A stretch of DNA of 64,000 nt from Oscillospiraceae bacterium (GCA_015067615.1 SVMD01000008.1:51364-115363); one strand, 5' to 3'; counted from the first letter of the stretch, positions 34,594 to 43,721 are shown. The notes: generated by a model from the letters alone, not told the origin. Numbers and translations are program-made.

Positions 34594-35014
34594 ATTGAAC
34601 CTCCTCGCAGCAGCCTTCCCATAATTCCAAAAACCGGGCTATCATATAGATAAACTCAGAATTTGACGGTCTTAGAATTTTCCCGTATTTATCAATTGGA
34701 AAAAAGTAGTACCAGACGTCTTCATCTCTTCGTTTCCATGCCTGGTTGATTGCAGATCCAATGGCCTGATCAATTTTCTTAATGTCATCATCGCAATTGC
34801 TGTCTGCAATGAAAGAATATACTTCCTTCATCAGCCCTTGCGTTGGGTCTTCCCTGACCTTTATGATTGCCCTTTTTATGTATTCAAACCCATCGCGATT
34901 GGTCGGAACACCCAATTCGATTAGAATTGCGACAACGACAGGAGAGATCCCGCCATGTAGATGTCGCGCCAGGAATTGCGCGTGTTGCAGGGTTCTCTCT
35001 ATCTCGCGTCTCAT
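34574..35014 (-). CDS. Stand-alone Spo0A C-terminal-domain-like protein, second copy
   Basis: 146 residues from ATG 35014 behind GTGGAGGCTGAGATAT. After about 25 residues it follows the Spo0A effector-domain pattern: ILIELGVPTNRDGFEYIKRA, MKEVYSFIADSN, IDQAIGSAINQAW, SNSEFIYMIARFLEL. The recognition-helix region (CDDDIKKIDQAIG) is more acidic than in Spo0A, so DNA specificity or ability may differ. No receiver domain. First gene of a coupled three-gene operon with the membrane and secreted proteins, in the position normally taken by an ECF sigma factor in similar operons. Confidence 0.75.
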   Translation of the reverse strand: MRREIERTLQHAQFLARHLHGGISPVVVAILIELGVPTNRDGFEYIKRAIIKVREDPTQGLMKEVYSFIADSNCDDDIKKIDQAIGSAINQAWKRRDEDVWYYFFPIDKYGKILRPSNSEFIYMIARFLELWEGCCEEVQYEKEKR

Positions 35015-35129
35015 ATATCTCAGCCTCCACCCTGCTCACATTATCTCACAGATACTTGTATTTGTCCACTTGATTCGTCCCAAAAGATTCGACAAGACCC
35101 GCAAACTCATGAAAAAGGGAGGTTTTTTG

Positions 35130-35411
35130 ATGCTGTCAAAACGAATTTCCTACCTCAGAAGAAAACATTCTCTGACTCAAGCTCAGCTTTCAAAGCAAAT
35201 AGGAATTTCGCCCAGTGCATTAGGTATGTATGAGCAGGGCAGGCGTGAGCCCACCTTGGACACATTGATTGCTATGGCGCGCATTTTCGACGTTTCGTTG
35301 GATTTCCTGATTACAGGCGCGGAGCATTCTTGTAATACCGATTTGGCAAACGATGCACGCTTTTTTGACTGCCCTTGCAAGACCTGCTTTTGGAAAACAT
35401 ATAAAGAATAA
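35130..35411 (+). CDS. XRE-family transcriptional regulator
   Basis: 93 residues from ATG 35130 behind AAAGGGAGG (35114-35122). MLSKRISYLRRKHSLTQAQL, SKQIGISPSALGMYEQGRRE and PTLDTLIAMARIFDVSLDFL form a complete helix-turn-helix of the Cro/CI type. A short Cys-rich tail follows (CPCKTCFWKTYKE). Transcribed divergently from the Spo0A_C-like operon 115 bp away and could control it. Ligand or partner unknown. Confidence 0.85.
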   Translation: MLSKRISYLRRKHSLTQAQLSKQIGISPSALGMYEQGRREPTLDTLIAMARIFDVSLDFLITGAEHSCNTDLANDARFFDCPCKTCFWKTYKE

Positions 35412-35539
35412 TAACTTCCTTTCCCCTGAAATCATCCATTTCTCCAGTTTGCGTGAAAAGCATAATCATATCCCTGTATGAAAAGAAGAATAAACAGAAT
35501 TATGCTGACTGAATTACTCCCCGTTTGTTAGATATGTTT

Positions 35540-35966
35540 AGTATAGTACTATTCTAACAAATGGGTGCTGTGTCGAAAGGAGAAGCAATCAAGCAATATA
35601 CACCAGCTTACAAGAAACATATCGTAATGGCTATGCATCGAGAAATGCTAAGCATCCGATATGTTGGCCGCTCGGAGAAATCACCTCGACCGAGAGAATT
35701 GAGTAGTCCCTCCGCTCAGGTTGAATGTGCACAGGGTATGATGGTCATAGTGTCATATCTTACGGAAAGTATATAAGGACTTGCAGTACGGAACACGTCA
35801 AACAGGAATTGCTTGAATACGTGAATTACTACAACAGTAAAGTCAAGGCAAGATTAAAGGGGCTCCCACCAGAGCTACACAGACAGCATGATCTCTTGGT
35901 TGCTTGAACAGTTGGTATTAGACATATTTGTCTGACTTTTTGGGGCACTTCAGACAATTCGCTACT
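35540..35966 (+). pseudogene. IS3-family transposase remnant
   Basis: 35561-35776 reads SKGEAIKQYTPAYKKHIVMA at its N-terminus, like an IS3 OrfA start. After a jump and frame change, 35780-35905 reads RTCSTEHVKQELLEYVNYYN then SKVKARLKGLPPEL, the typical end of IS3/IS150 OrfB. Most of the DDE domain is absent. TGTCTGACTTTTTGGGGCAC near 35930-35950 resembles a terminal repeat. It is inactive. Confidence 0.75.
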
Positions 35967-35996
35967 CCTGTTTTTAGAAGCACTCATGTTAATCAT

Positions 35997-36720
35997 AACC
36001 ACGCGTAAAACGCGTGGTTTGCTCCAAGCCTAAAAGGCCATATTACTGGCCTGGGTCTTAAGACCCTCGAAAGGTTTGCCAGCCGCAATTCATTTACCTA
36101 GCCGCCCCTTAAAAGGGTCGGTTAGTTATTTGCTCTTTCCTACTGGCTCACCCGTAAACGGGTCAATATATTCCTTTATGCACATTTGGTCTTGTACGTA
36201 GTCCTCTTTGAGCTGATTTCTTACGTACTCCGCTATTTTCTTTTCATTCTTACCCACCGTACTTACATAATAGCCTGTACACCAGAATTTTCTATTTCCG
36301 TACTTGTACTTGAGATTTGCATGGCGGTCGAATATCATAATGCTGCTTTTTCCCTTAAGATAGCCCATGATTTGCGATACACTGTACTTTGGCGGAATCG
36401 AAACGAGCATATGGATATGATCCTTACATGCTTCCGCTTCGATAATCTTCACTCCCTTGTATTCGCATAACTGCCGCAATATCTCTCCGATATCCACTTT
36501 GATCTGTCCGTAGATTACTTGTCTGCGGTACTTCGGTGTAAATACGATGTGATACTTGCATTCATATGTTGTGTGTGCTAAACTGTTTGTGTCCTTATTT
36601 CCCATAAGGGTCCCTCCTTGATTTTTACTTCGGCTGGCAAACCGGAAGTATTCTATCACGGAGGGTTTCTTTTGTGTATAGGTATAACCTTTTTGGAACC
36701 CCGGCTATAAGCCGGGGTTT
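35997..36720 (-). mobile_element. IS200-type insertion sequence
   Basis: A compact element of about 0.7 kb: a hairpin with a 10-bp stem (35997-36006 with 36010-36019), a tnpA gene (36126-36605) and a second hairpin (36697-36705 with 36711-36719) with T-run. Subterminal stem-loops rather than inverted repeats are how IS200/IS605 elements are recognised and cut as single strands. No tnpB/iscB companion is present. Ends are approximate. Confidence 0.75.
36126..36605 (-). CDS. tnpA: IS200/IS605-family transposase TnpA (Y1 HUH)
   Basis: 159 residues from ATG 36605 behind GGAGGGACCCTT. YECKYHIVFTPKYRRQVIYG at the N-terminus, the HUH motif in KDHIHMLVSIPP and the tyrosine region GYYVSTVGKNE are intact. 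It cuts and joins single-stranded DNA at the element ends during replication. The reading frame has normal length (about 140-160), so the element could be active. It is not the longer TnpA-REP/RAYT type, although REP-like repeats are present elsewhere in the window. Confidence 0.93.
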   Translation of the reverse strand: MGNKDTNSLAHTTYECKYHIVFTPKYRRQVIYGQIKVDIGEILRQLCEYKGVKIIEAEACKDHIHMLVSIPPKYSVSQIMGYLKGKSSIMIFDRHANLKYKYGNRKFWCTGYYVSTVGKNEKKIAEYVRNQLKEDYVQDQMCIKEYIDPFTGEPVGKSK

Positions 36721-36734
36721 TCTTGAATAATGAC

Positions 36735-36765
36735 AGCGAGTGATCTATCAATCAGATCACTCGCT
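36735..36765. repeat. Perfect 12-bp inverted repeat
   Basis: AGCGAGTGATCT (36735-36746) and its complement (36754-36765) with a 7-nt loop, just outside the IS200 end. It may be a terminator for the isomerase operon, but lacks a T-run. The rest of 36766-36925 shows nothing coding. Confidence 0.5.
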
Positions 36766-36925
36766 TCACAATAGTCAGTTTTCTCCGTCAGTAAAGGCTC
36801 CAGCATGATCTTCAAAAGCTACGCTGCTTGCCTGGAGAAGATCCTGCTGCGCTTTAAAAGCTGTGTAAATCCATAAAAATTCGATAGGAAAACTTTCCGT
36901 TCTCCTGCCGAATCACTTTTACAGT

Positions 36926-37612
36926 TTATTTTGCCTTGGGGTACTCGTTGCACAGCAGACGGTAGGGGGGCTCGTCCTCCTCAATGGCCGGGAAACGCCC
37001 CATAGGGGGATTAAAGCGGTTGTCGTTGGAGTCGTCGTTGCACTGGCTCACCTCGCCCAGCAGTACGGGGCCGGTGCCCGGCTCCACCTCGAAATCGTGG
37101 TACAGGTACTGCTGAATGAAGATGCTCTCGCCGGGAGTCAGGCGAATCTGGGTACCGGCAGGAACAACGTAGGTGCGGCCGTCGGTGTGGACGGTTACAT
37201 CGGACTCATAGTCGATGGACTCGTCGGGGTGGGAGTTGTACACCCGGATCAGCACGTTGCCGCCGCCCCGGTTGATAATGTCCTCAGTCTTGAACCAGTG
37301 GAAGTGGTTGGGAGAATACTGGCCCTCCTTCAGGTACAGCAGCTTCTCGGCGTAGACCTTGGGATATTTGTCCGTCATTTTCTGATGGCCGTTGCGGATG
37401 GTGATGAGGGAAAAGCCCATCTTGTCGAAATCGCCCATGCCGTAGTCGGTGATGTCCCAGCCCAGCATGCAGTCCCGGACCTCGTCATACTCGTGGCCGA
37501 TCTCCTGCCACTGCTCAGGGGTGAAATGGCAGAAGGGAGGCAGGTAGCAGTGGTACTTTTCGCACATGGCCTCCAGTTCCCGGAGGGCGGCGTTGACTTC
37601 AGATCGTTTCAT
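36926..37612 (-). CDS. D-lyxose/D-mannose ketol-isomerase (cupin)
   Basis: 228 residues from ATG 37612 behind AAAGGAGAACTTTCC. Metal ligands of the cupin barrel are visible: NHFHWFKTED (H103, H105, E110) and YLYHDFEV (H172). The family interconverts D-lyxose and D-xylulose and often D-mannose and D-fructose, and is about 225-230 residues long. Placed after GH1 and GH94 genes and near a divergent beta-mannosidase, mannose isomerisation to fructose is the more likely role here. Last gene of the leftward sugar operon. Confidence 0.88.
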   Translation of the reverse strand: MKRSEVNAALRELEAMCEKYHCYLPPFCHFTPEQWQEIGHEYDEVRDCMLGWDITDYGMGDFDKMGFSLITIRNGHQKMTDKYPKVYAEKLLYLKEGQYSPNHFHWFKTEDIINRGGGNVLIRVYNSHPDESIDYESDVTVHTDGRTYVVPAGTQIRLTPGESIFIQQYLYHDFEVEPGTGPVLLGEVSQCNDDSNDNRFNPPMGRFPAIEEDEPPYRLLCNEYPKAK

Positions 37613-37626
37613 GGAAAGTTCTCCTT

Positions 37627-38961
37627 TTATAAAGTTTCACCATTGGATTCGATGACCTTGGCATACCACCGGGCGGAGTCCTTGGGGATCCGGTCGCAGG
37701 TCCGGTAATCCACGTAGACCATGCCGAAGCGGCGGGAATAACCCTCAGCCCACTCAAAATTGTCCAGGAAGCTCCACTGCAGGTAGCCCAGCACCGGCAC
37801 GCCTTCGTCGATGCACTTTTTCAGCTCCCGCAGGTAGCTGTTCAGGTACAGAATCCGCTGGGGGTCGTGGACCATGCCGTCCAGGCTGATCACATCGTTG
37901 TTTGCCATGCCGTTTTCGGTGATGTACATGGGCAGGCCGTAGCGCTTGTACAGGTGCATGGGGCCGTAGTGCATCACCTCCGGGGTGATGCCCCAGTCCA
38001 TGGCGGTGATGGGGAAGCCCCTGTACCGGGGGACATCGTTGCCCTGCTCGTCCACCTCGGAGCCCTGATAGACATTGATGCCGATGAACTCAGGAGCTTC
38101 CATCAGGTCCCAGTCGGCGGGGTCGATGGTAGCGGCAAAATTCCGGATGGCGGGGAAGGCGCTTTCATCATAGCGCTTTAAGATCAAACTGTCCAGGAAA
38201 ATATTGAAACTCCAGCCCCGGTTTAAGTCAAAGGTTGCCTTGTAGGCGGCCTCCCGGCCTGCGGGGGTATCCACACTGGGGTAGCAGAGGTTGCCGCAGA
38301 TGGCAGCACCCACGGTCATCTCGTCACCCAACTCCGCCTTGATGGCCCGCTGGGCGGCGGAATGGGCCAGGCACAGGATGTGGTAGACCTTAGCCACCTG
38401 CTCCCAGGGCAGCTTGTAGCCGGGGGCATGGACGCCGCTTTCGTAGCCGCACTGGGCGATGCACTGGGGCTCGTTGAGGGTCATGATCTTTTTGACCCGG
38501 CCCCGGAAGTGCTTGGCCACCAGCAGGGCATACCGGGCGAAGGCCGGGATGATATCCCGGTTCAGCCAGCCGCCCTTGTCCTGCAGGGCGCTGGGCAGAT
38601 CCCAGTGGTACAGGGTGATCAGGGGCTCGATGCCGTTGGCAAGAAGCTCGTCCACCAGATTGTCATAGAAGGCAAAGCCCTTTTCATTCATCTCTCCGTC
38701 CCCATCCGGGATGATCCGGGCCCAGGACATGGAGAAGCGGTAGGCCTTGATGTTGTGCTGCACCATCAGGGCCACATCTTCCTTGTAGCGGTGGTAGCTG
38801 TCGCAGGCCACGTCACCGTTGTCGTGATTTTTAACGCCGTCGGTCTGGTGGCAAAAATCGTCCCAGATATTGGGGCCCTTGCCATCTTCATCCCAGGCGC
38901 CCTCGCACTGGAAGGAGGCGCAGGCTACGCCCCAGAGGAAATCCTTCGGAAACTGGCTCAT
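37627..38961 (-). CDS. GH1 family beta-glucosidase/6-phospho-beta-glycosidase-like
   Basis: 444 residues. FLWGVACASFQCEGAWDEDG near the N-terminus, the acid/base TLNEP (E164), the nucleophile YITENG (E349) and LQWSFLDNFEWAEGY near the C-terminus give a complete GH1 enzyme. The EW-EGY ending (no Lys/Ser phosphate pocket) favours a non-phosphorylated substrate, fitting an ABC importer rather than a PTS. It hydrolyses non-reducing beta-glucosyl, galactosyl or mannosyl units in the cytoplasm. It overlaps the GH94 gene by 4 nt (ATGA). Confidence 0.94.
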   Translation of the reverse strand: MSQFPKDFLWGVACASFQCEGAWDEDGKGPNIWDDFCHQTDGVKNHDNGDVACDSYHRYKEDVALMVQHNIKAYRFSMSWARIIPDGDGEMNEKGFAFYDNLVDELLANGIEPLITLYHWDLPSALQDKGGWLNRDIIPAFARYALLVAKHFRGRVKKIMTLNEPQCIAQCGYESGVHAPGYKLPWEQVAKVYHILCLAHSAAQRAIKAELGDEMTVGAAICGNLCYPSVDTPAGREAAYKATFDLNRGWSFNIFLDSLILKRYDESAFPAIRNFAATIDPADWDLMEAPEFIGINVYQGSEVDEQGNDVPRYRGFPITAMDWGITPEVMHYGPMHLYKRYGLPMYITENGMANNDVISLDGMVHDPQRILYLNSYLRELKKCIDEGVPVLGYLQWSFLDNFEWAEGYSRRFGMVYVDYRTCDRIPKDSARWYAKVIESNGETL

Positions 38962-41378
38962 ACGGTTACCTCCACTTGATAGATTTTCTTACTCTCCGCA
39001 AAGGGAATGACCTTGCCCTTTACCGCTTCGCCATCCACATTCAGGCTGTAGGTGCCTTTATTTGCCACATGGATGCGGTATTCGGCGCCCCGGTAGCGGC
39101 GGGTAACGGAATATTCCGTCAGCTCCCCGGGCAGGCAGGGATCGATCATCAGGCCATCCAGTGCGGGCTTGATGCCCAGGATGTACTGACTGATATTCAC
39201 AAAGGTCCAGGCGGCGGTACCGGTAAGCCAGGAGTTCCGGGCTGCGCCCTCCTCATAGGAGGCTCTGGCCGCCACGGTCTGGGCGTAGACATAGGGCTCT
39301 ACCCGTCTGACATCACTATGCTCCTCCTGGTACACCGGGCAGGTACGCTTGTAGATGTCGAAGGCATTGTCGCCCCGGCCCAGGACGGTCTCGGCAATGG
39401 AGATCCAGGGGTTGTTGTGGCAGAAGATGGAGCCATTCTCCTTGTATCCGGGAGGATAGGAGGTGATCTCACCGATCTCCTTGTGGTAGACCGTGTAGCA
39501 GGGGGTCAGCAGCTCCACGCCGTACTTGCCCAGCAGGTGCTCCCGGACGGAATCCAGGGCGGTGACCGCCTTGCCGTCGTCGGTGCCGATGCCGGCCATG
39601 ACGCACATGCCCTGGGGCTCGATGAAGATCTTGCCCTCGTCGCAGGTGTTGGAGCCGATGATCTGGGAGAACGCGTCATAAGCCCGGACGAACCAGGCAC
39701 CGTCCCAGCCGGGACCCTTGACGGTTTCCACCATCTTTTCAGCCGCAGCTTCCACCTGGGCAGCTTCGGCCTCCAGACCCTGGCGGCGGCAAAGCTCGGC
39801 GTACTGTCTGCCGTAGAGGACGAACATGCCCGCGATGAACACGGATTCCGCCACAGGGCCCTCGCTGGGGCCGGAGGTCTGGAAGGATTCACCGGGTTCT
39901 TCGGAGAAGCAGTTCAAATTCAGGCAGTCGTTCCAGTCGGCCCGGCCGATGAGAGGCAGGCCGTGGGGACCCAGATGGGTCATGGTGTAGTTGACGCTCC
40001 GGCGCAGGTGCTCCATCAGGGGGACCTCAGAGCCGGGTACATTGTCGAAGGGGGTGGGATGGTCCAGAATGGTGTCGTCACCGGTTTCGCAGATGTATGC
40101 GTAGGTACAGGCCACCAGCCACAGGGGGTCGTCGTTGAAGCCGCCGCCCACATCGTTGTTGCCCCGCTTGGTCAGGGGCTGGTACTGGTGGTAGGTAGAG
40201 CCGTCGGCGAACTGGATGGAGGCGATGTCGATGATCCGCTCCCTTGCCCGCTCCGGTGCCATATGGACAAAACCCAGCAGATCCTGGCAGGAATCCCGGA
40301 AGCCCATGCCACGGCCGGTGCCGGACTCAAAGTAGCTGGCGCTGCGGCTCATATTGAAGGTGACCATGCACTGGTACTGGTGCCAGATGTTCACCATCCG
40401 GTTCAGCTTCTCGTCGCCGCTTTCCAGCCGGTAGATGCCCAGGAGGTCCGCCCAGTAGGCTTCCAGTTCCGTAAGGGCTGCGTCCACGGCGGCATCGGTG
40501 GCGAATTTCTTCAGCACCCGGCAGGCGGTATCCTTGCGGATGACGCCGGGGGCGATGAATTTCTGATCTCTGGGGTTCTTTCCGTAGCCCAGGACGAAAA
40601 TATAGGACACTTCCTCACCGGGGGCCAGGGTCACATCCAGGGCCAGGCCTGCCATGGGGGCGCCGCCGTGGGCGATGAAGTCATTGGTCTTGTTTTCCCG
40701 GATGACCTTCGGGTTCTGGTAGCTGCCAAATTGGCCCAGGAAGGCATCCCGGTCGGTATCGAAACCGGTGATGGAGGCATTGACGCCGTAATAGGCGTAG
40801 TGGTCCCGGCGCTCCCGGTACTCGGTCTTGTGGTAGATGACGCTGCCCTCCACCTCCAGCTCGCCGATGTTGAAATTCCGCTGGAAATTGGTGGAGTCGT
40901 CCACGGTGTTCCACAGGCACCACTCGGCGGCGGCGGTGAAGCGAAGGGTCTTGGGCTCGCTGCCCTCATTGCGCAGCAGAACCCGCTGGATCTCGCAGTT
41001 TTCGCCAATGGGCACGAAGAAGGTCAGCTCCGCGGCCAGATCATCCTTCGCGGTTTCAAACACCGTGTAGCCCATGCCGTGGCGGCAGAGATACCGGTCA
41101 AGCTGGGCGTCACAGGGATGGAAGGTGGGGCTCCAGGGGGCCTTACCCTCCTCTTTGATATAGAAAAATCGTCCGCCGATGTCCGCCGGAACGCTGTTGT
41201 AGCGGTAGCGCAGGATGCGCTGGAGCTTTGCGTCCCGGTAGAAGCAGTAGCCGCCTGCGGTGTTGGAGATCAGGGAGAAGAACTCCTGGGAGCCCAGGTA
41301 GTTGATCCAGGGCAGGGGCGTAGCGGGGGTTTCGATGACATATTCTTTTCTTTGATCGTCAAAATAGCCGTATTTCAT
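38958..41378 (-). CDS. GH94 glycoside phosphorylase (cellobiose phosphorylase-like)
   Basis: 806 residues, the length of cellobiose phosphorylases. Features include the N-terminal WINYLGSQEFFSLISNTAGG, YFESGTGRGMGFRDSCQDLL, and LIGRADWNDCLNLN with the general acid D484 (D490 in the Cellvibrio enzyme). It splits a beta-1,4 disaccharide with phosphate to give glucose-1-phosphate plus a free sugar, saving ATP. Substrate is likely cellobiose or a related beta-disaccharide. No signal peptide: cytosolic. RBS GGAGGATCTGCT. A terminator-like hairpin lies 30 nt upstream of the start. Confidence 0.93.
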   Translation of the reverse strand: MKYGYFDDQRKEYVIETPATPLPWINYLGSQEFFSLISNTAGGYCFYRDAKLQRILRYRYNSVPADIGGRFFYIKEEGKAPWSPTFHPCDAQLDRYLCRHGMGYTVFETAKDDLAAELTFFVPIGENCEIQRVLLRNEGSEPKTLRFTAAAEWCLWNTVDDSTNFQRNFNIGELEVEGSVIYHKTEYRERRDHYAYYGVNASITGFDTDRDAFLGQFGSYQNPKVIRENKTNDFIAHGGAPMAGLALDVTLAPGEEVSYIFVLGYGKNPRDQKFIAPGVIRKDTACRVLKKFATDAAVDAALTELEAYWADLLGIYRLESGDEKLNRMVNIWHQYQCMVTFNMSRSASYFESGTGRGMGFRDSCQDLLGFVHMAPERARERIIDIASIQFADGSTYHQYQPLTKRGNNDVGGGFNDDPLWLVACTYAYICETGDDTILDHPTPFDNVPGSEVPLMEHLRRSVNYTMTHLGPHGLPLIGRADWNDCLNLNCFSEEPGESFQTSGPSEGPVAESVFIAGMFVLYGRQYAELCRRQGLEAEAAQVEAAAEKMVETVKGPGWDGAWFVRAYDAFSQIIGSNTCDEGKIFIEPQGMCVMAGIGTDDGKAVTALDSVREHLLGKYGVELLTPCYTVYHKEIGEITSYPPGYKENGSIFCHNNPWISIAETVLGRGDNAFDIYKRTCPVYQEEHSDVRRVEPYVYAQTVAARASYEEGAARNSWLTGTAAWTFVNISQYILGIKPALDGLMIDPCLPGELTEYSVTRRYRGAEYRIHVANKGTYSLNVDGEAVKGKVIPFAESKKIYQVEVTV

Positions 41379-41408
41379 AGCAGATCCTCCGTTTATGGGA
41401 GTGATTTC

Positions 41409-41436
41409 AAAAAAGGAGGGCCCCGGAGGGCCCTCC
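41409..41436 (-). terminator. Rho-independent terminator after the GH3 gene
   Basis: On the minus strand a 9-bp G/C-only stem (41436-41428 with 41423-41415), 4-nt loop and six Ts (41414-41409). It lies between the GH3 stop and the GH94 start, leaving only 30 nt for any promoter. Confidence 0.8.
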
Positions 41437-41450
41437 GGCTTGGATGGGAT

Positions 41451-43721
41451 TTACGCGTTATTCAGCTTGTCGAGAATGGCTTCGATGGACTCCGGGGCGA
41501 TGGCACCGCCGCCGAAGGAGAGAATGCCGCGCAGGGGCATGTAATTGAGCATGGCCAGGTTCATTTCCTCGGTGATAGCCTCGGAAGCAGCGGCGGTCTT
41601 GTCATCGCTGCCGGGAACCAGAGCCTTCTTGATGGCATCCAGAATAGGCGCCAGGGCCTTGACGGCCTCGGGGTCCGCCATCAGGTCCATGAAGATGGTG
41701 TCTAAGGTATAGTAGGTGGGAATTTTGACGGTGGAGTTGACCTTCACGGCGGCGCAGACTGCCAGGTCACGGGAGGAGTGGCCGATGGATACGGTGTATT
41801 CGCCGGTCTCCACGTGCCAGTCGCCCAGCTCGTCATTCCAGTAGGCAAAGCTGCGCTTGTCCAGGGTAAAGGTCACGTCCTTGCTTTCACCGGGGTTCAG
41901 GAACACCTTGTCGAAGCCCTTCAGTTCCTTCACGGGGCGGATCACCTGATCGGTCTGGCCCTTGCCCACGTACAGCTGCACCACGGTCTTGCCGGGGACG
42001 GCGCCGGTGTTCTTTGCGGTGACGGTGACGGTGAGGGTGTCGGTGTCGTTGATTTCCTCAGCGCTGAGGCGCAGGTTCTCAAAGGCGAAGGTGGTGTAGC
42101 TGAGGCCGTGGCCGAAGGGGAACAGCACGTCCATATCCTTCTTGTCGTAGTACCGGTAACCCACGAAGATGCCCTCGCGATAGTCAGCCTCGTTGCCCTC
42201 GCCGCCGTAGTACAGGAAGGAGGGATTGTCGGAGAGCTTCTTGGGGAAGGTCTCCGGCAGCTTGCCGCAGGGATTCACGTCGCCGAAGAGGACGTTCACA
42301 GCGGCGATGCCCACGGCCTGGCCGCCTAAGTAGGCTTCCACAATGGCGGCAACCTTGTCCGCCCAGGGCATTTCCACAGGGGAACCGTTGTGCAGCACCA
42401 CCACGGTGTTGGGGTTGGCAGCCGCCACAGCTTCGATCAGGGCATTCTGGCAGGGGGGCATGCCCATGTGGGTCCGGTCGTAGCCCTCGGACTCGTAGGA
42501 ATCCGGCAGACCGGCGAAAATCACAGCAGCCTTGGCATTTCTGGCCTTTTCCACGGCCTCGGCGATCATCTCGGGGGTGGCCACATCGTCCTTGACGGAG
42601 TAGCCCTGGGCGTAGGTGACCTTCAGGCCCTCGGCAGCCTCCAGGGCGGAGGTGGTCTTGAAGCAGTGGATGTGGGAGGAGCCGCCGCCCTGGAACCGGG
42701 GCTTGGCGGCGAACTCGCCGATGAATGCGATGTCGTCAGCCTTGGAAAGGGGCAGCACGCCGTTGTTCTTCAGCAGGACCATGCACTCTCCGGCGATCTT
42801 GGCGGAGAGCAGGTGGTCGGCTTCCTTGTCCCAGGGAGTCTCGGGCTTGGCGTTTTCCAGATAACGGTAGTTGATCCGCAGGATCCGCTCCACAGCCTGG
42901 TCCACAACAGCCTCATCCAGGATGCCCTCCTGAACAGCCTTCAGGACCTTGCGGTCGTTGTGGCCGCCGGAGGCGGGCATTTCCAGGTCCAGACCGGCGG
43001 CAACGCCCTCAACACGGTCGGAGACAGCGCCCCAGTCGGATACCACATAACCCTCGAAGCCCCACTCATCCCGGAGGACCTCCGTCAGGAGCCAGGGATC
43101 CTCGGAGGCGTAGACGCCGTTGAGCCGGTTGTAGGAGCACATGACGGTCCAGGGCTGGGCCTTCTTCACAGAGGTTTCAAAGGCGGGGAAGTAGATTTCC
43201 CGGAGGGTCCGCTCGTCCACGTTGGAGGAGGAGGACATACGCCGGTGCTCCTGGTTGTTGGCGGCGAAGTGCTTGATGGAGGTGCCCACATTCTTAGACT
43301 GGACGCCGTTGATAAAGGCAGCGGACATTTCGCCTGCCAGGTAGGGGTCCTCGGAGAAATACTCGAAGTTCCGGCCGCACAGGGGGCTGCGCTTGATGTT
43401 CACGGCAGGGCCAAGAACCACGCTCAGCTGCTCGTGCTGGCAGCTGCTGCCGATGGACTCGCCCATTTTATAGATCATTTCCTTGTCGAAGGAGGCGGCA
43501 GTGGCGCAGGCGGCGGGCATACAGACGGCCTCGATGGAGTCGTTCATGCCCAGATGGTCGGCGCCCATATCCTGCTTACGCAGGCCGTGGGGGCCGTCGG
43601 AGACCATGCAGGCCGGGATACCCAGCCGCTCGACTGGCTCGGTATGCCAGAAGTCAGAGCCGGACAGGAGGCTGCACTTCTCCTCCAGGGTCATTTGAGA
43701 AACAAGAGCTTTTACATCCAT
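41451..43721 (-). CDS. GH3 family beta-glucosidase
   Basis: 756 residues with the N-terminal TIM barrel (MTLEEKCSLLSGSDFW, GIPACMVSDGPHGLRKQ), the nucleophile VVSDWGAV (D229), the alpha/beta sandwich with the general-acid region, and the C-terminal fibronectin-III-like domain (TVTVTAKNTGAVPGKTVVQL). Unusually, a helical stretch of about 80 residues is added at the C-terminus (after KIPTYYTLDTIFMDL), a feature of several gut Clostridia GH3 enzymes. No signal peptide, so it trims imported beta-oligosaccharides inside the cell. Confidence 0.94.
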   Translation of the reverse strand: MDVKALVSQMTLEEKCSLLSGSDFWHTEPVERLGIPACMVSDGPHGLRKQDMGADHLGMNDSIEAVCMPAACATAASFDKEMIYKMGESIGSSCQHEQLSVVLGPAVNIKRSPLCGRNFEYFSEDPYLAGEMSAAFINGVQSKNVGTSIKHFAANNQEHRRMSSSSNVDERTLREIYFPAFETSVKKAQPWTVMCSYNRLNGVYASEDPWLLTEVLRDEWGFEGYVVSDWGAVSDRVEGVAAGLDLEMPASGGHNDRKVLKAVQEGILDEAVVDQAVERILRINYRYLENAKPETPWDKEADHLLSAKIAGECMVLLKNNGVLPLSKADDIAFIGEFAAKPRFQGGGSSHIHCFKTTSALEAAEGLKVTYAQGYSVKDDVATPEMIAEAVEKARNAKAAVIFAGLPDSYESEGYDRTHMGMPPCQNALIEAVAAANPNTVVVLHNGSPVEMPWADKVAAIVEAYLGGQAVGIAAVNVLFGDVNPCGKLPETFPKKLSDNPSFLYYGGEGNEADYREGIFVGYRYYDKKDMDVLFPFGHGLSYTTFAFENLRLSAEEINDTDTLTVTVTAKNTGAVPGKTVVQLYVGKGQTDQVIRPVKELKGFDKVFLNPGESKDVTFTLDKRSFAYWNDELGDWHVETGEYTVSIGHSSRDLAVCAAVKVNSTVKIPTYYTLDTIFMDLMADPEAVKALAPILDAIKKALVPGSDDKTAAASEAITEEMNLAMLNYMPLRGILSFGGGAIAPESIEAILDKLNNA

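Noticed and set aside
36126..36605. Idea that this TnpA spreads the REP-like repeats (RAYT)
   Set aside because: Its length and neighbouring stem-loops fit a standard IS200 element, and the stem-loops do not resemble the REP palindromes.
38976..41705. A 909-codon open frame antisense to the GH94 gene
   Set aside because: It is a shadow of a high-GC coding gene; its predicted protein is low-complexity Gly/Val/His/Leu-rich with no family motif, and the opposite strand has full GH94 motifs.
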